Positions 35,593 to 47,877 of a DNA stretch of 64,000 nt are shown here, in pieces (positions within the stretch are counted from its first letter, which is position 1; each line of letters starts with the position of its first letter). This stretch comes from Thalassia testudinum (taxonomy: Eukaryota; Streptophyta; Magnoliopsida; Alismatales; Hydrocharitaceae). Both the position numbers and the translations under genes were made by a program. Location of the stretch: assembly GCA_037157565.1 (NCBI GenBank), contig JAZHRO010000073.1, forward strand, positions 91,552,001 through 91,616,000, read 5' to 3'. The notes under the pieces are model-generated. The model saw only the letters and a program-made list of their open reading frames with translations. It was not told where the DNA came from and searched no databases.

Positions 35593-36300
35593 GGTACTCT
35601 CTGACCACCGGGATGATCTGAAAGTCTGCCACGGGGCTAGGCTCTGCCACTACACAAGCCAGAAAGCCCTCACACCCTTGGCCCAAAAGTCTCGCCAGCC
35701 AAAGTGTACAAATGCACCTGAAGCCTCCATCCACTAGCTGTCCGTGAAACTCAAAAGAAGGCATCTCTGGTATGGAGAAGACGATCTTCCTCTCGAAATA
35801 GTCCACCAAAGCGTGGTACGTGGACAGCTAGTCCATCCCCAGAATCACTCCAAAGTCCTCCATTGGTATCACAATCAGATCAGCGTGGAGGCTGTGTCCC
35901 CCGACACTGACCTCACAGCCTGTGTAAACCTCCTCAGCTACAAACAGCTGACCACCTAGACCTCTGATCACAAAAGGATCCTCTAAGAACACACAGTCCT
36001 GGCCCAAACTGACAGCAAAACTAGCAGCAACAAACGAGTGCGTGGCGTCGGAATCAAAAAGTGTGTAACTAGTCTACCGAAAACTGTAACCATACCTGCC
36101 ACCACTGAACCTGAAGCTTTGGCATCTCTGTGTGTTAGGGCATTATACGCCCCTCAGCTCTCCGTGCGGAAGAAGCAGCCACATTCTGCGTCGGAAGGGT
36201 AACCGTTGGCTAGTACCCTCCCCTCGACTGCTGTCCTCCCCCACGTCCCTGGGAACTACGGCCTCCAGCTTATCCTCCAATGCTCGGTGCGGGGAGCATC
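35593..36300 (-). pseudogene. Element C protease and linker to RT
   Basis: Minus strand reads FDSDATHSFVAASFA (about 36020-36060), then VYTGCEVSVGGHSL, then IPMEDFGVILGMD, a TAG where TRP is expected, then LARLLGQGCEGFLACVV and VVREYPF. This is the usual Tekay-type protease followed by the RT linker. The catalytic DSG is DSD here (GGC to GAC). It continues after D at 16506. Confidence 0.85.
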
Positions 36301-36468
36301 TACTGACCTCCAGCCCTAGACGAGCAGTCCCTCCTGGTGTGGCCCAGCTGGCCACACTGGTAGCAAAGGGGAACTCGACTCCCACCCTCGGTAGGTCCCT
36401 ACTGACGGCTGGGCGGGGGTCCAGTGCTAGCAGCTGGCCCCTGTCGAGGGCCCCCAAAGGCCACTGAC
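36301..36468 (-). pseudogene. Element C gag C-terminus with zinc knuckle
   Basis: CYQCGQLGHTRRDC (36324-36365, CX2CX4HX4C) binds nucleic acid in gag. It follows a Gly/Pro/Gln-rich linker (SVAFGGPRQGPAAS) with an in-frame TAG. Solo LTR G splits this linker from the rest of gag, with residues rejoining across the CTGAC duplication. Confidence 0.85.
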
Positions 36469-38189
36469 TGTTGGTGCTAGAGCACCACGATCATTTGTTT
36501 TGATGATAACAAAACGTGTGTCATTTAACATTTGCACTTGGAGTCTTAGATTTCAGGACAATTGCAAATGGAGACGTGATTAGACGAAGTTCAAGCTCGC
36601 ATCCAGGATGAATTAGAGGAGCTTGATGGAGAACAGAAGAGATTCGCGAGGAGCGATATATTGAAGAAGGAAGGAGATGAAGAATAGGATAGATTTTCTT
36701 CTCTTGTACTCGTTGTATTTTTCGTGTCTTTTGTTGCTCTTTATTTTTGTTACTTAGATTCATGTTAAAGAGCCTCAAAGTACCCTAGTAGTAGTCCTAG
36801 GAACACCGGCACAACCCTAGGATACTTAGGCTTTCTGTAGAGAACTTAGAAAACCAATATAGGGCTCAAACAGCATTTCCAGATGTCTAATTCCAAGATC
36901 AGGTGTCTGATAATGTGTTTTAAGACGTCTGACTGTTTATTCAGACGTCTGATAAACATTTAGGCTGGACTTGGTAGTTTTGTCTGCTGAAATCAGACGT
37001 CCAAACCTTAGACCCGACGTCTTAGAAGACTTCTGATGACTTTGCCAGACGTCCAATTAGTGGACCGTTGGCTGGCTTAGCAAACACTCAAAGATCTGAC
37101 CGTTAGAGCCTTATCAGGCGTCCTTAGGCCTTTCTAGACATCTGATAAATGACCGTTTGCCTCGACTGACCCAAAATCTCTTCTCAGAGATTTTCTAGCC
37201 ATTGCACTCTCTTGGAAATCCATTCCCAGGAAAAAGTTGGTTTCCAGACGTCCAAACATAGTGTTAGACGTCCTGTATGTTGTCTGATGGACTTGCACTA
37301 GAATCCTATTTAGATCTGATCCAAGTCAGGAAGAAACCTGCCTAAAATCAGACGTCTGATGTTGTTCCCAAAAGTCTTAAAGTGATCTTCCAGACGTCTG
37401 ATGCAAGGATCACACGTCTGATAACCCTGTCAATGCAATCATTGTTCCTTATTTCGGCCTGATTCTCTTGGGCTTTGCTCCCAATGGCTATGGAACCTTT
37501 CCTAAGCCTTCCAAAGCCTTCCTAAGGCCTCTATAAATAGAGAGGAACCTCTTGCACACTAAGACACCTAGATACACAAGAAACACTTTGTAATACACTT
37601 TCAAACTCTTTTGCGTCCTAAAGAAGCTCCTGCTCTCCAAGCTCAAGTTCTACATCTTGAGAGCATGAAGCCTTCGCGCACCCGCTCTCTCACCGTAGTT
37701 CACGAGAACGACGTTGCACCGTCGCGTGGCTCACGCACCCGCGTCATCGATCCGACGCACTCCTTGCAAAGGGGAGTTTCCTAATTCCTATAGAAGCTAG
37801 GTTTAAATTACTTTGTTTGCTCTATAGGATTGTTGTCATTTATCTTTGTTATTTGGTTGGGTATTCGCTTTGCGAATTCCTGTCTCCTTCGTGGGACAAA
37901 ATCCTTCTTGTGAAGAGAAGCGGTTTGAGGTACGCTACCCTCGTATAAAGTAGCGTTGTTGTAATTGAAGTTGAATCACCCTCGTTTAAAGTGATTCGTT
38001 TAGTGGATTTTGATCAACTTGGTTGATCGGAAAATCCTAACTCGAGAGGGTTAGGTGGTGGTTTTCACCCGATTTTGGTTTCCACCTAAAAATAATTGTG
38101 TACCTTGTGTGATTGAATTTTGTGAGATTATTTATTATTCTATTCCGCATTTTATTACGTCACCCCCTCCTGGTAGGGACGAATCTACA
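36469..38189 (+). mobile_element. Solo LTR G, Copia-like, inside C's gag
   Basis: TGTTGGTGC...AATCTACA, 1721 bp, flanked by exact CTGAC (36464-36468 and 38190-38194). The C gag frame resumes on both sides. TATA box CTATAAATAG at 37531-37540. At least nine exact GACGTC hexamers at about 36900-37400 lie upstream of it. Same family as 1450-3170. Confidence 0.92.
37531..37540 (+). promoter_or_regulatory. Solo LTR G TATA box
   Basis: CTATAAATAG in an otherwise mixed-composition stretch, about 650 bp before the LTR end. Confidence 0.7.
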
Positions 38190-38194
38190 CTGAC

Positions 38195-39161
38195 GACCCC
38201 GCAAAGCGTGATGGTTGTCCTGCGGGCGTTGCATGCCTCCTCTCTTGCCGGCCCTGTGAGTAGTCTGGTTGGTAGGGCCTCTTCCGTCCACTATCAGTGT
38301 CACGTGCAGCCGAGTTGGTCTCCTCATATGTCATAGTTGCCTCCACCACTCTCGAGAACGTAGGCAGCTTCAAGGGTTTGACATACCCCCGAATAGCAGG
38401 TCGGAGCCCCTCAGTGAACCTCCACAGGCTCTCCTCCTCAGTAACCAGAGCTGTCGCGGTGAAATGAGACAGCTCCAGAAAACGCGTGCGATACGCGCTC
38501 ACAGTCATCGTGCCTTAGCGGAGAGTATGGAACTCTCTCCTCCTCTGATCCTGCCACGTTTGTGGGAAGTACTGCTCGCAAAAGAGGGTGACAAATCAAT
38601 CCCATGTTAGCTCTGCCCTCTCCTGACCTTTGACCGCCCTCCACCACCTGTGTGCTGCTCTCTCCAGCTGGTACATGGCAAAGGCCACGCGACACTCCGC
38701 AGGGGGGTGAAGGGTGTCAAACATCTTCTCGATCTTCTCAAGCCAGTCCTCCGCCTCAGTCAGGTCCTCATCCCCCTTGAAGGAGGGGAGCTTCAGCTTC
38801 TGAAATTTTCCGAAAAGCTTGTAATGTCGTCGAAATGGGGAAACGGTCACGCCTCCAGGTAGGGAGGGCTCATGCTTGAAAGTGTCAGAGTGCGGTGGGG
38901 GCAGTGGAGGACCACCCCCTCCCCCACGTCCAGTGCTGCATCTGTCTCATGGTCCCACATAGGACTCCCCCTCCACGTCCCCAGGGATAGGTGCCCATGG
39001 AGGCAGGTGGAGCTCCTCTCACACAATCTCTCGAATCAGCTGGGTGAGGTGCTGGGCCTGAACGGTAGGAAGAAGTGGCTGGTCCACTGAGACATTGGGC
39101 TCAGCATGTCCACCCCTCTGGCCTCGTCCACGGTGGCCTCAATGACTCCAAGTTGAGGCAT
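38195..39161 (-). pseudogene. gag: Element C gag, N-terminal and central part
   Basis: A likely start ATG (minus strand, 39159-39161) opens MPQLGVIEATVDEARG. Then KFQKLKLPSFKGDEDLTEAEDWLEKIEKMFDTL (about 38720-38810 region), the retrotransposon gag core with AHRWWRAVK, then TVSAYRTRFLELSHF and a lysine/arginine-rich tail. Frames 38596-38850, 38438-38695 and 38185-38508 are separated by shifts and a stop. Matches Tekay-type gag. Confidence 0.85.
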
Positions 39162-39330
39162 CTCTTGCAAGGAGACGCGAACAACAGAACAGGAAGATGT
39201 CAATTCCAATGGACATTCAGCAAAAGAACCTCAGAACAGATGTCAAAAGGTATGCTGTGGTGGTTACTATAGTTACAAGCACGTGAATTGGTTATTCTCA
39301 AGCTAGTTGGTTCACTTCCCAAGACGACCT

Positions 39331-39343
39331 TGCTCTGATACCA
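39331..39343 (-). promoter_or_regulatory. Element C primer binding site (tRNA-iMet)
   Basis: Minus strand TGGTATCAGAGCA, complementary to the initiator methionine tRNA 3' end, three bases from the LTR start at 39347. Typical for chromoviruses. Confidence 0.92.
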
Positions 39344-39346
39344 TCT

Positions 39347-41836
39347 TGTCACGAACCAGTTCCCGAATCCCTACAGGACACGAGACCGAACTGACTCTAC
39401 TGATCACAAGACCTAGTCGTCCAACGAGAAAGTAATCAAAAAGTAGGAAAGTAAACCACATTCACTATGCTAATCAACTAACAGTAACAAAAGTACAACA
39501 GTAAAGAAGTAAAACTATTCAGTATACACCACCACAACAGTAGAAATGTAACCAACTACAAGAATATAAAGTACAGAATGTAAGAGTACAAATGTAAAGG
39601 TACAAGAGTCTACTCACTACCACAAAAGAGTACAGCAAGGGAAACTACAGCTACTGGGCTCTACTAGGGCAAGCACCCTCTATAGCCATAGGCTCTGGCT
39701 GCTCAACACCTGGACCTAAAAAGGGTTATGAGTACACAAAGTTAGCGAACGCTGAGTAGAGTGGCAACCAACTAACTAAAGTAGTAACAGAGGACAGGTA
39801 GCTATTGTTTTTCCATTTACTTTCCTTGCTAATTATTCTTTTTCATTACTTTGTTTAGTTATCAAGTCTCTTTCTTGATCTCAAATGTTCCTCGTGGGAA
39901 TGATCTTGATTGCAGTCTTTTCCAAAGAGTAGAAGGCACACGTGGTGCTCTCCTGGTCGGGAGAGCTCCCCGTGGTGATCCTACACCCAGTCAACCACAC
40001 AAGGTCATGGACAGACGTAACGGTGACTACGGCACACGCGATAAGTGCAAGGGTAGCTACCCCACACTAGCATGCGGTCAGTCGTTTCCATTAGCGGGTG
40101 CGCCCAAAGCATAGCACGAAACTAGTACAGGGCCTACCCCTCTCAGTAACAGGGGTCTAGCCCTTAAGAACCAAATAGGAGTCTCGCCCTTCTACAGTCC
40201 GTGCACCCTCGCCTGACTACCCTGGTTTCCCCAATGGGCCTAACAAATCGATGTAGGGTGGCTAGCTAAACCTCGGGCCCCATGGGGTGGCTAGCTCTCT
40301 CCCTACACTAGTAACTCTCCCCGGTATGTGTATGCGAGGGCCAAGAAGTCGGTACAGAGTGGCCAATTCTATCCCCGAGTCCCAACCCAAGGGTGGCTAG
40401 CTCCGCTCTGCACTAAACAGGGGGACAGTGGCTCTCCTTGGTACTCCGTACTCAAGGGCCAGCTCAATTCCCCACTCACATTTGCATATCCATTCCATTT
40501 ATTTCCAGGAGCTCTACTCCTAATTCTCCGAAGGGTTCATTCTCATATTCCTCAGACCAAGCCATACTAGGTTTCATCATTTCTATTTCCATTCTCAGGA
40601 TATACATATGCAGCTAGTATTTCTATTGTTGACATTTCTATACACCGATTATACATAGGTAGCTCGTATTTCCACCATTCACATTACCATTCTCAATTTA
40701 TGTACATGTAGGTCGTATTATGTCATTTAACGTATACAACAGGAATTCACATGCAACAGTTTGCTAGTACAAGTACTTTACATTTCACAGGCAGCTGTTA
40801 TTTATTTACAGGCAATTATTAACATTCTACCTACTCATTCAAGACTGCAATTCAATCATCCATTATAGACATTTCAAGTGTTTTTCATCCTAGGATTCAC
40901 GCCATAACCTAGGTTCTAATCATTCATTCCACACATGCATTTAGGTTTTAATTAAATTAAGGGGAAGCCACTCTACTAGTAAACCCAGGAGTAGTCGGGG
41001 CTTGAATGGCAGGCTCACGTGCCTCAGCAAGCCCCGAACACCCAACGGAATGAGGCCCTATCACAAGGATCAATCACAAGAGAATATTCAGAATAGTATA
41101 GAAAGTCTTCTAACAGGTATTGGAATTCATATGGAAAACATCGATATCTTAATTGCGGAAAACGGACCTCAAACGGACCCTAAACGAGTCAAAAATAGCA
41201 ATTCTAACTAAAATCAGATATCTGGAACAACTTCAAGACGTCTCAAAAGTGTCCAGTGCCACACCTCATGCCCTGCGCCAACCCTTAGACATCCAAGAAC
41301 TCTTCTGGATCATCTGGACTCAGTTCCAGATGTCTGACCACTTCTCTGGATGTCTAGAAGTGCTTCTCGTCGTCTGGTATGTCACCCAGACTTCTGAAAT
41401 GCGTGGGAGGGCATATTCTGCACCTACCCAAAGCGAATCCTACACGTAGATATCCAATCACAAAATGGCATGCAAAAAGGGGTACCGGCGGAGCAGCCTG
41501 CATGGCCGTATTCGCAAAGGGACGTGCCTTCGCGAGACTTCCTCTTCAGACGTCTAGAACCTCCTCCAGACGTCAGCTCCGTCGTCTGGAAGTCGCTCCA
41601 AACGTCTAATTCTGAGATAAACCAAGAACCAGAACCTGCTTCCACCCTCTTGCGTCACGCGTGGCCGTGTCGCGTCCTCTCGTCTGCAGCTCCGGCTGCA
41701 GTAGTGTCCGGGAGGACCTCCCCGACGCACTCGTCCACCTTACGCACGTGCTGCCTCGGCTATGGCTCACCAGTGAGCTCCCTCACGAGCTCACAAGCTC
41801 AACTCCTCCTCTCCTTCTCACGTTGCTCCTCCTCTC
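39347..41836 (-). repeat. Element C 5' LTR, first part
   Basis: Matches 10696 onward; continues at 49644-49978 after element E. No genes. Confidence 0.9.
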
Positions 41837-43602
41837 TATTGAACGCTTATGAACTCTACGCTTACGTGTTTGGTTTTGGAAAACTTGCCGTTGTAGTTCG
41901 AAAGTGAAGAATTCGTGTTCAACAAATAAAATTTATATCGAAATGAAAATTCCGGGTCGAACACAGGGAGGCGGACATTTGATTTAAAAACTTCGCATTT
42001 CTTTTTATTTTTCATGAAGTAATTTAATTTAAACTATCTAATTATTTACAATTATTAAAAGAGAGAGAGAGGGTAAGAGGGAGAGAGAGTATTACACATG
42101 GAAATCAAAATGAGATGTAGAATAAATAGAGAATTTATCATAGAAGAGACTGCTCATTACAATTAGAAGGCATAAAACAATTACACTAGAAAGCGATAAA
42201 TTTACTCTAGAAAGCATTAAAAGAATGGAGGGAGAAATGTCTTCCTCGACGGTCGCTTGGAGGACAAGTAGATTAATCTAGAAAGCAGTAAATCTATACT
42301 AGAAAGCAGTAAAAAGAATAAGGAGAGAGAAATCCTCCTCGACGGTTGCTTGGAGGACGAGCCGGACGGGACGATGCTTGGACAAAGGAGAATGAAGCAG
42401 GATGAAGGAGGACGAAGCGGAAGAACGGTAACGAAGCAGCACGCCGTCGTCATCACGGGATCCACTTCCGAAGGGGAACGAAAATTGGACTTTATCTCGC
42501 GAGAAGCATCCCGGGTGTGGGACAAGCCTCTCTTGAGCTTTGGAGGGGTAGAGAGGAGAAAGAAGGGATGAAAATTTCGTATGGAGGGGGTCTCCTTTTA
42601 TAGTTGCAAGGAGTGGGGGAAAAATGGACATTACAACTTCAAAACAATAAATGAGGGGTCTTTAGTGATGGATAAATCCGTCACTAAAGGAGAAACGTGG
42701 GCGTAGCATCCGCGCCCACGCGCACCTCCTCGACTTCCCGCTCATTAACATACACGCACGTCCAGCGATCCTCAGCCGTCCGATCTCGCGCCTTCTCCGA
42801 CTGCATTGCATGCCCGCTCGCCCGTCCGATTGCGCGTCTACGCCGTGCGTCCAATCGCGCGTCGGCGCTATTGGGCACACGCAGTCGTTGGATCGTAATC
42901 TGATGCTCCACACGCCGCTCGCTTGCGCCTGATTTGAGGCTCGTGGGACTCGATCCCGCGACCTCTACTTCGCCCGCCGCTTCATCTCCGCTGCGCTACG
43001 CCGTCGAGAAGGTCGCGAGGATGATTTTAAAGCGCCGCGTCCACAGCCGTTGGATCGAGATCCAACGGCGGAGAGGGGGCGGGTGTGCGGTCTTCATGGA
43101 ATGTAGGCGGCCATTTGGGCGGCCGAGATGCCGCAACGTGGCGCCATCTTGGCCGTCCATCTTCTGGAAGTTGTAGATGGTGCCACAGATGTCGGATTTA
43201 CTCGATTTTTGTGTCGTTGAGCTGCGATCGTTGATCCGAATTCATCCATGCAGTCAGATTTGTCATCTAAAGTGCAGATTTTCACCATCCTGGCCCTTGA
43301 TCTTCTAGGGTTCCCCGGTCACTATCTGATGCTACGAATGCCTGATTAGGGCGATCTTGGAGTCGTTGAACTCCAATCGTCGCCCTGATCACATCCATAT
43401 AGTTGGATCTTTGATCCGAGGCCCCAATAAAATGTTTGCCCTGTCCAAGCACATAAAAGGAGACAATTAACCTCCATTTTATTCAAACTACTCTAAATGC
43501 AAGATGATGCATTTTATGCAATATTTATATCATGAAATGCAATCCTATGCTTAAGAATATGCATAAATGGACATTTTAAGTAGTGTAAATGTGTTTACAT
43601 CA
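41837..43602 (-). repeat. Element E 3' LTR
   Basis: Carries the TATA box (minus strand, 42594-42603) and the dyad at 42660-42689 with one mismatch. A GA microsatellite sits at about 42061-42090. Confidence 0.92.
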
Positions 43603-43639
43603 TACCCCTATACCTATCTTTTGCTAGTCCCTAGCAAAA
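43603..43639 (-). promoter_or_regulatory. Element E polypurine tract and hairpin
   Basis: Hairpin TTTTGCTAG-GGA-CTAGCAAAA (43619-43639, perfect 9-bp stem), then GGTATAGGGGTA beside the LTR. The tract carries two changes from the GGCATGGGGGTA of B, D and F. Confidence 0.88.
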
Positions 43640-44842
43640 ACAATATGCTATTTATAAAAGAATTAAGGTTGGATTATTTAGACCTGAGTTATTTTCAATC
43701 ATTTAAGAAATTGTCTACTTAGGAACTGAACTTTCAAAGACACAACAGCGCCCGGGTATCAGCCAAAATGCAGATCGCCTCAAGCCCTCGCCTTATTCAA
43801 AGAAAAATTTCTTTTTCTCTTTTTACTCTTTTCTAATTTTTTTTTTTGGATTTTCAAATTTTAGGGTTTAAGTGTGACTTTCTACAGCCATTCAACTCAC
43901 CCAAGATTTGATGAGAACCCTAAGTTTTAAGCATCTTATTGTGATTGTGATAGACTCGTTGACCGGTAATTAAAACGAACTTCGAATTTCTACGCCTCTA
44001 GGTGACCTCAAAAAAACTTCTGCCTAAAGGTGTATCTTTACAACCGGTAGCTTTCTCCCTACTTTTATTTTTTTACGGGGTCAACACAAGGGTGAATCCA
44101 GTGTATATCTCCCCGGTTTATTCTACTTCTCCGCTTCTTCCTAAGTGTTTTGGGAATTCTTTTAGTGCATTTACTGAGCTGGGTTCCGGACAACCGGTCG
44201 ATGAGCTGTTACCACCGACAACTTGCCAGCCATACTCGTGCAGCGAAGTGTGGCTTATTTCCTTTTGATTTTTTTCTTTTTTTTTTTTTTTAAATAGGTG
44301 GCTTCCCTGGTCTAAGATTTACCTAAGGGCAGGAAAAAGAGAAAGGTCCAGTGACTAGGCTCTGGACAACCTACCTATGGGTTGTTACCTACGATAACTT
44401 GCCAGCCATATCACCCTAGAAGGTTCATTAGCTACCCAATTTTCGTTAAAATCGCCAAACAATGAGTCAGTGCAACGAAAGTGTGTAGATGCTTAAGACT
44501 CAAAATTCCCTCAAATCAGAGGGCGAGTTGATAAGTCGTGTACTTATGACCCAAACTTTATTTACTCTAATTAAAATAAAATTCAAGTTGGCGAGAACTC
44601 GAAAAATAAATGAACATTTTAGTGGATACATGGGCTGATTAAGTTCAAAGACCTGAAGGGTCATTGTGTTCTGATCTTAATGCAGTATTTCTTAAGATTG
44701 AAAATTTTCTTAAACCCAAATTCTCTTTCCTAATTCTGATTTTATTTTTTTTATATAAAAAAAAATAAAACAAAGCTACGGAGCTGACGAATGAATTCAA
44801 GGATAAATATCCACCCCCCCATGCCTATCTTATGCAATGTCC
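43640..44842 (-). other. Element E 3' non-coding region
   Basis: No gene. Direct repeats at 44177-44235 and 44355-44411 flank a T-run (44268-44291), as in B. Confidence 0.7.
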
Positions 44843-46671
44843 TCATTGTATTAAAAAGTCATAAAATAGAGTGGAAAAGCATAGAAAGCACCTGAATTGC
44901 GTGAATGTCAGGTCCGCTCCGAGATAAAAACTAAAAAGAACTGTATATGTGCTGAGTTTAGTGCCTTCAGCTAGGCACACTATATAAGGAAAAGAAATGA
45001 AGAATTCACAAGTGCAGGTCAGAATTAGAATGAACAGAAGAATCCTCCGACCTGTCAACAGAGGTCCACAGATCTGGACCAGATTGTGGTGTAGATCCAC
45101 ACCCCATAATCGAGAATATCTTAGGTTCTGGATAAAAATTACCCAAAACCTAAAATCAGAATGTAAGTGGGGTCGGGCCTGCGATTTATGAGGATGCAAC
45201 CCAAGACCAAAAAGTCGGGTTACAGAGAATTGAAGCTCAAAAGGATAATCATTGAATGTGTGCTTGAGTTTGACATCCTCGAAATAAATGTTGTAAGGGT
45301 TTTGATTTGATGGTTTCAGCTTAAAAGGAACCCTTCGACTCAATCATCTATTTCCTCCAAAATTAACTTCCCAAATCAGAACTTCCCAACTCCTATCCTC
45401 CTCATTCAGCATATCAAATTCCAGGACCTCTTGTATATTCATCACCACGTCTGAAATCTCCAAGTCTAAATGATGTGGCAGAATCAAAATTGACTTGGGT
45501 CTAATTATCTCAAAATTAGAATCATCAATAAGCTCAACAGGATGTAACTGATAATCAAGGCATTGAATTGATTCCTCCAGAAAATGCAATTCTGGATCCG
45601 TAATGTGTGCCCTAATAAGATCAGTGTCCTCAGTTATTCGGCTATCAAATGATCTATCAGATTCCTCAGGCCCAATCGTCTCACAGAAATCGTGTTCAGA
45701 AAACTCGTGTGAGACTTCGCAACTTGAATCTTCACCATCAGGATCCGTATCAATGTATGTCCCAAAATCATTTGTCACTTTCTGTTCCAAGGAGACATAC
45801 GTTTCCTCATAACCCGGCTTAGGGATCACAAGTGAAGAAATCCGATCATCCTTAATTGGTTGTTTTAATTCAATCTAGTCAGCCTCGTAACACGTGTCCC
45901 CCCAACAGGTGCCTAAGCAGGTTCTATCATTGGCTTTTCTGAAGAGGGTTCATCCTGAGAATTATTCCAAGATTGAATTAAAGCAACCACGAATCTCATC
46001 CTCAATTTCGCTAATTTCCCAAGTAGAAACTCACCCGGGTTCTTATCCTTAACATCTTGGAGCTAATCCAACAAAGGCTTGTTTAAATCATCAATCATTT
46101 CAATCAGGGGCTCCAATCTCTCAATGCAAGGTATTGGCTGAACTTCTAAAGATTGTATGATATTCCTCAAGTTAGCCAGAACCTTATCTTGAACCTGGTT
46201 AACCTGAACCAAATGAGTTGGTTCAGGGTTGGGTGGGTTTGACATCAATGCAGAGGAATTAACGAATTGAGATTCGTTATACCCTTCCTGATAATAGGTC
46301 ATTTCATATTGTTGAAAAGATGGTGATGACCTAAAGGCAATGAAATCAGAGGATGGGTAAGGATCGGTGTATCCTTCTTGATTGTAGAACGTATTAGGTT
46401 GTGCATGAAAGGAAGATGATCTATAATCGATGTAGCTCTGAGAAGGATAGAAATCAGAATCAAAGTGTTCAAGGTTTGACCCTAAACATGGGGGTCTGGA
46501 ATTGTATCCCCAATCCGAATTATCCCAAGTAACTGATGGTTGATTACAATACGAGTTGGGATAATCGTCATGTTGAGGATAATTCACAACAGGAGGGAAA
46601 GAGCAGGAATGTATGAAATATGTGGAAGGATTCAGGAGACACGGGAGGAAGAAAGGAGCCCTGCAATACAA
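44843..46671 (-). pseudogene. Element E: main part of the B/E shared protein (unknown function)
   Basis: Three open segments on the minus strand (46063-46671, 45344-45829, 44843-45343) are parts of one protein of about 600 residues. The N-part is rich in Tyr, Ser, Pro and Asn (repeats of YYQEGY/YNQEGY type). A conserved helical block follows (VNQVQDKVLANLRN, LEPLIEMIDD). Then comes PGEFLLGKLAKLRMR, a long acidic region, and a C-terminal block (FRFWVIFIQNLR, DLHHNLVQIC). Defects: TAG after KPLLD, a shift and TAG near 45850-45910, and TGA after GGNR. B keeps sense codons at the first two stops. No known retroelement domain is visible. Confidence 0.75.
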
Positions 46672-46731
46672 ACAATCAAACCTGTTCTTAAATGGATTAG
46701 TCTACAGACCTACTGACTCCCAAAACCCATC

Positions 46732-46854
46732 TTAAGATAAAGGAACGATTTGATCTACTTCTGTCTGTTCAATCCAACCAGTTAGAAGGAGGGACTTGGG
46801 AGAAGGTTCTTCCTTCGACTTGCGCCTCTGGTTCCTAGTGTACCCCCCAGCCGC
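46732..46854 (-). pseudogene. Element E counterpart of the conserved small leader ORF
   Basis: Minus strand matches B's 37-codon ORF (GGYTRNQRRKSKEEPS..., LLLTGWI). The start codon is GCG instead of ATG, so it is probably not translated from this position. It lies just upstream of the main ORF. Confidence 0.6.
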
Positions 46855-47856
46855 GATCGTTTGACTCTGCTCCCCTAGCTAGACATCAGATTGAACAGTA
46901 GAAATAGACTAATCGAAAATAATCTCGTTCTGAGTTCTGAAGAGCGAGTTCAATCCTTAAGGCCAACGTCTACTCTGTTTTATTTAGGGCTAGGTTTGAA
47001 TGTGCTTTGGAATATGATGGGCCCTTTAAATGGGTTGTGCCCTTAATGATTGATTGATTTGTGTGTGTGTGCACAACCAGTGGTTTTCAAGCAAGATTAT
47101 TTTTGATGTAGTGAATTTTAAGGTTCAAATCTTGCTTGGTAGCTTTTAGGATTCAACTTTAGGTGTTTTCAATCAAGTTTCGTTGGCACACCAAGTTTTG
47201 CAAGCACAGGTGAAGATTTTTTCCTTCAAAGCTTAAAAAGAATGTGGAGTGCCTGGTAAATCCCTAAGAGTTGAACCCAATTGGCAGCTACCTGATGAGT
47301 TTATTTTATTTGAAATGGTGCGGCCCAAACAACTCAAACAATTGGCCTGATGCACCACTTAATTAGGCACACAAATATGGTTAACCTAGAATGATTTCTA
47401 CTCTTTTATGTGTTGCTTTGTGTGTACCGGTACCACAGATCAGAACTTGGTTGAGTAGAAACAAATCAATTTGGTTAAGTGCCTTTGAATGTGGGTGTAC
47501 GTTGTGTGTTAGTTGAAAATTGCCCCACAAGATTATCTTTTTGTGTTTTTCTTTTTTTTCTTTTTTATATATAAATGAAGGTGGAATGAATGTGAGTGAG
47601 AATCCAAACAACCAAACTATTCCTAGGATTTATGCAAACACCTAGGTTAATTGGAATTTGGATTCAATGTGGCGAATGAAATCTATGGAGGGGGAAAGAA
47701 TGGGGGATAACTTACAAAACCTTCCACAGCACTTTACTCCAATCTACTGCTTTTGCTCATCTCAAAAGAGTACCTGTAATTATAATAAGAAAGGAGAAAA
47801 GTGAAGTAAATGATTTGTAAGTTACAAAACGCGAAGAGAAATCCAAGATCGTTGCC
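46855..47856 (-). other. Element E leader
   Basis: About 1 kb between primer site and small ORF. No sustained frame. Alignable in patches with B's leader at 50239-51250. Confidence 0.65.
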
Positions 47857-47874
47857 TCCCCGGCAACGGCGCCA
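47857..47874 (-). promoter_or_regulatory. Element E primer binding site (tRNA-Asp), perfect
   Basis: Minus strand TGGCGCCGTTGCCGGGGA, 18 of 18 to the tRNA-Asp complement as I know it, three bases from the LTR. GGCAAC follows at once, giving a 6-bp stem with GTTGCC. Confidence 0.95.
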
Positions 47875-47877
47875 AAA

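Noticed and set aside
47857..47874. tRNA-Asp gene
   Set aside because: Only the 18-base 3' end is matched, at an LTR edge; it is a primer binding site. No tRNA cloverleaf was seen in the window.
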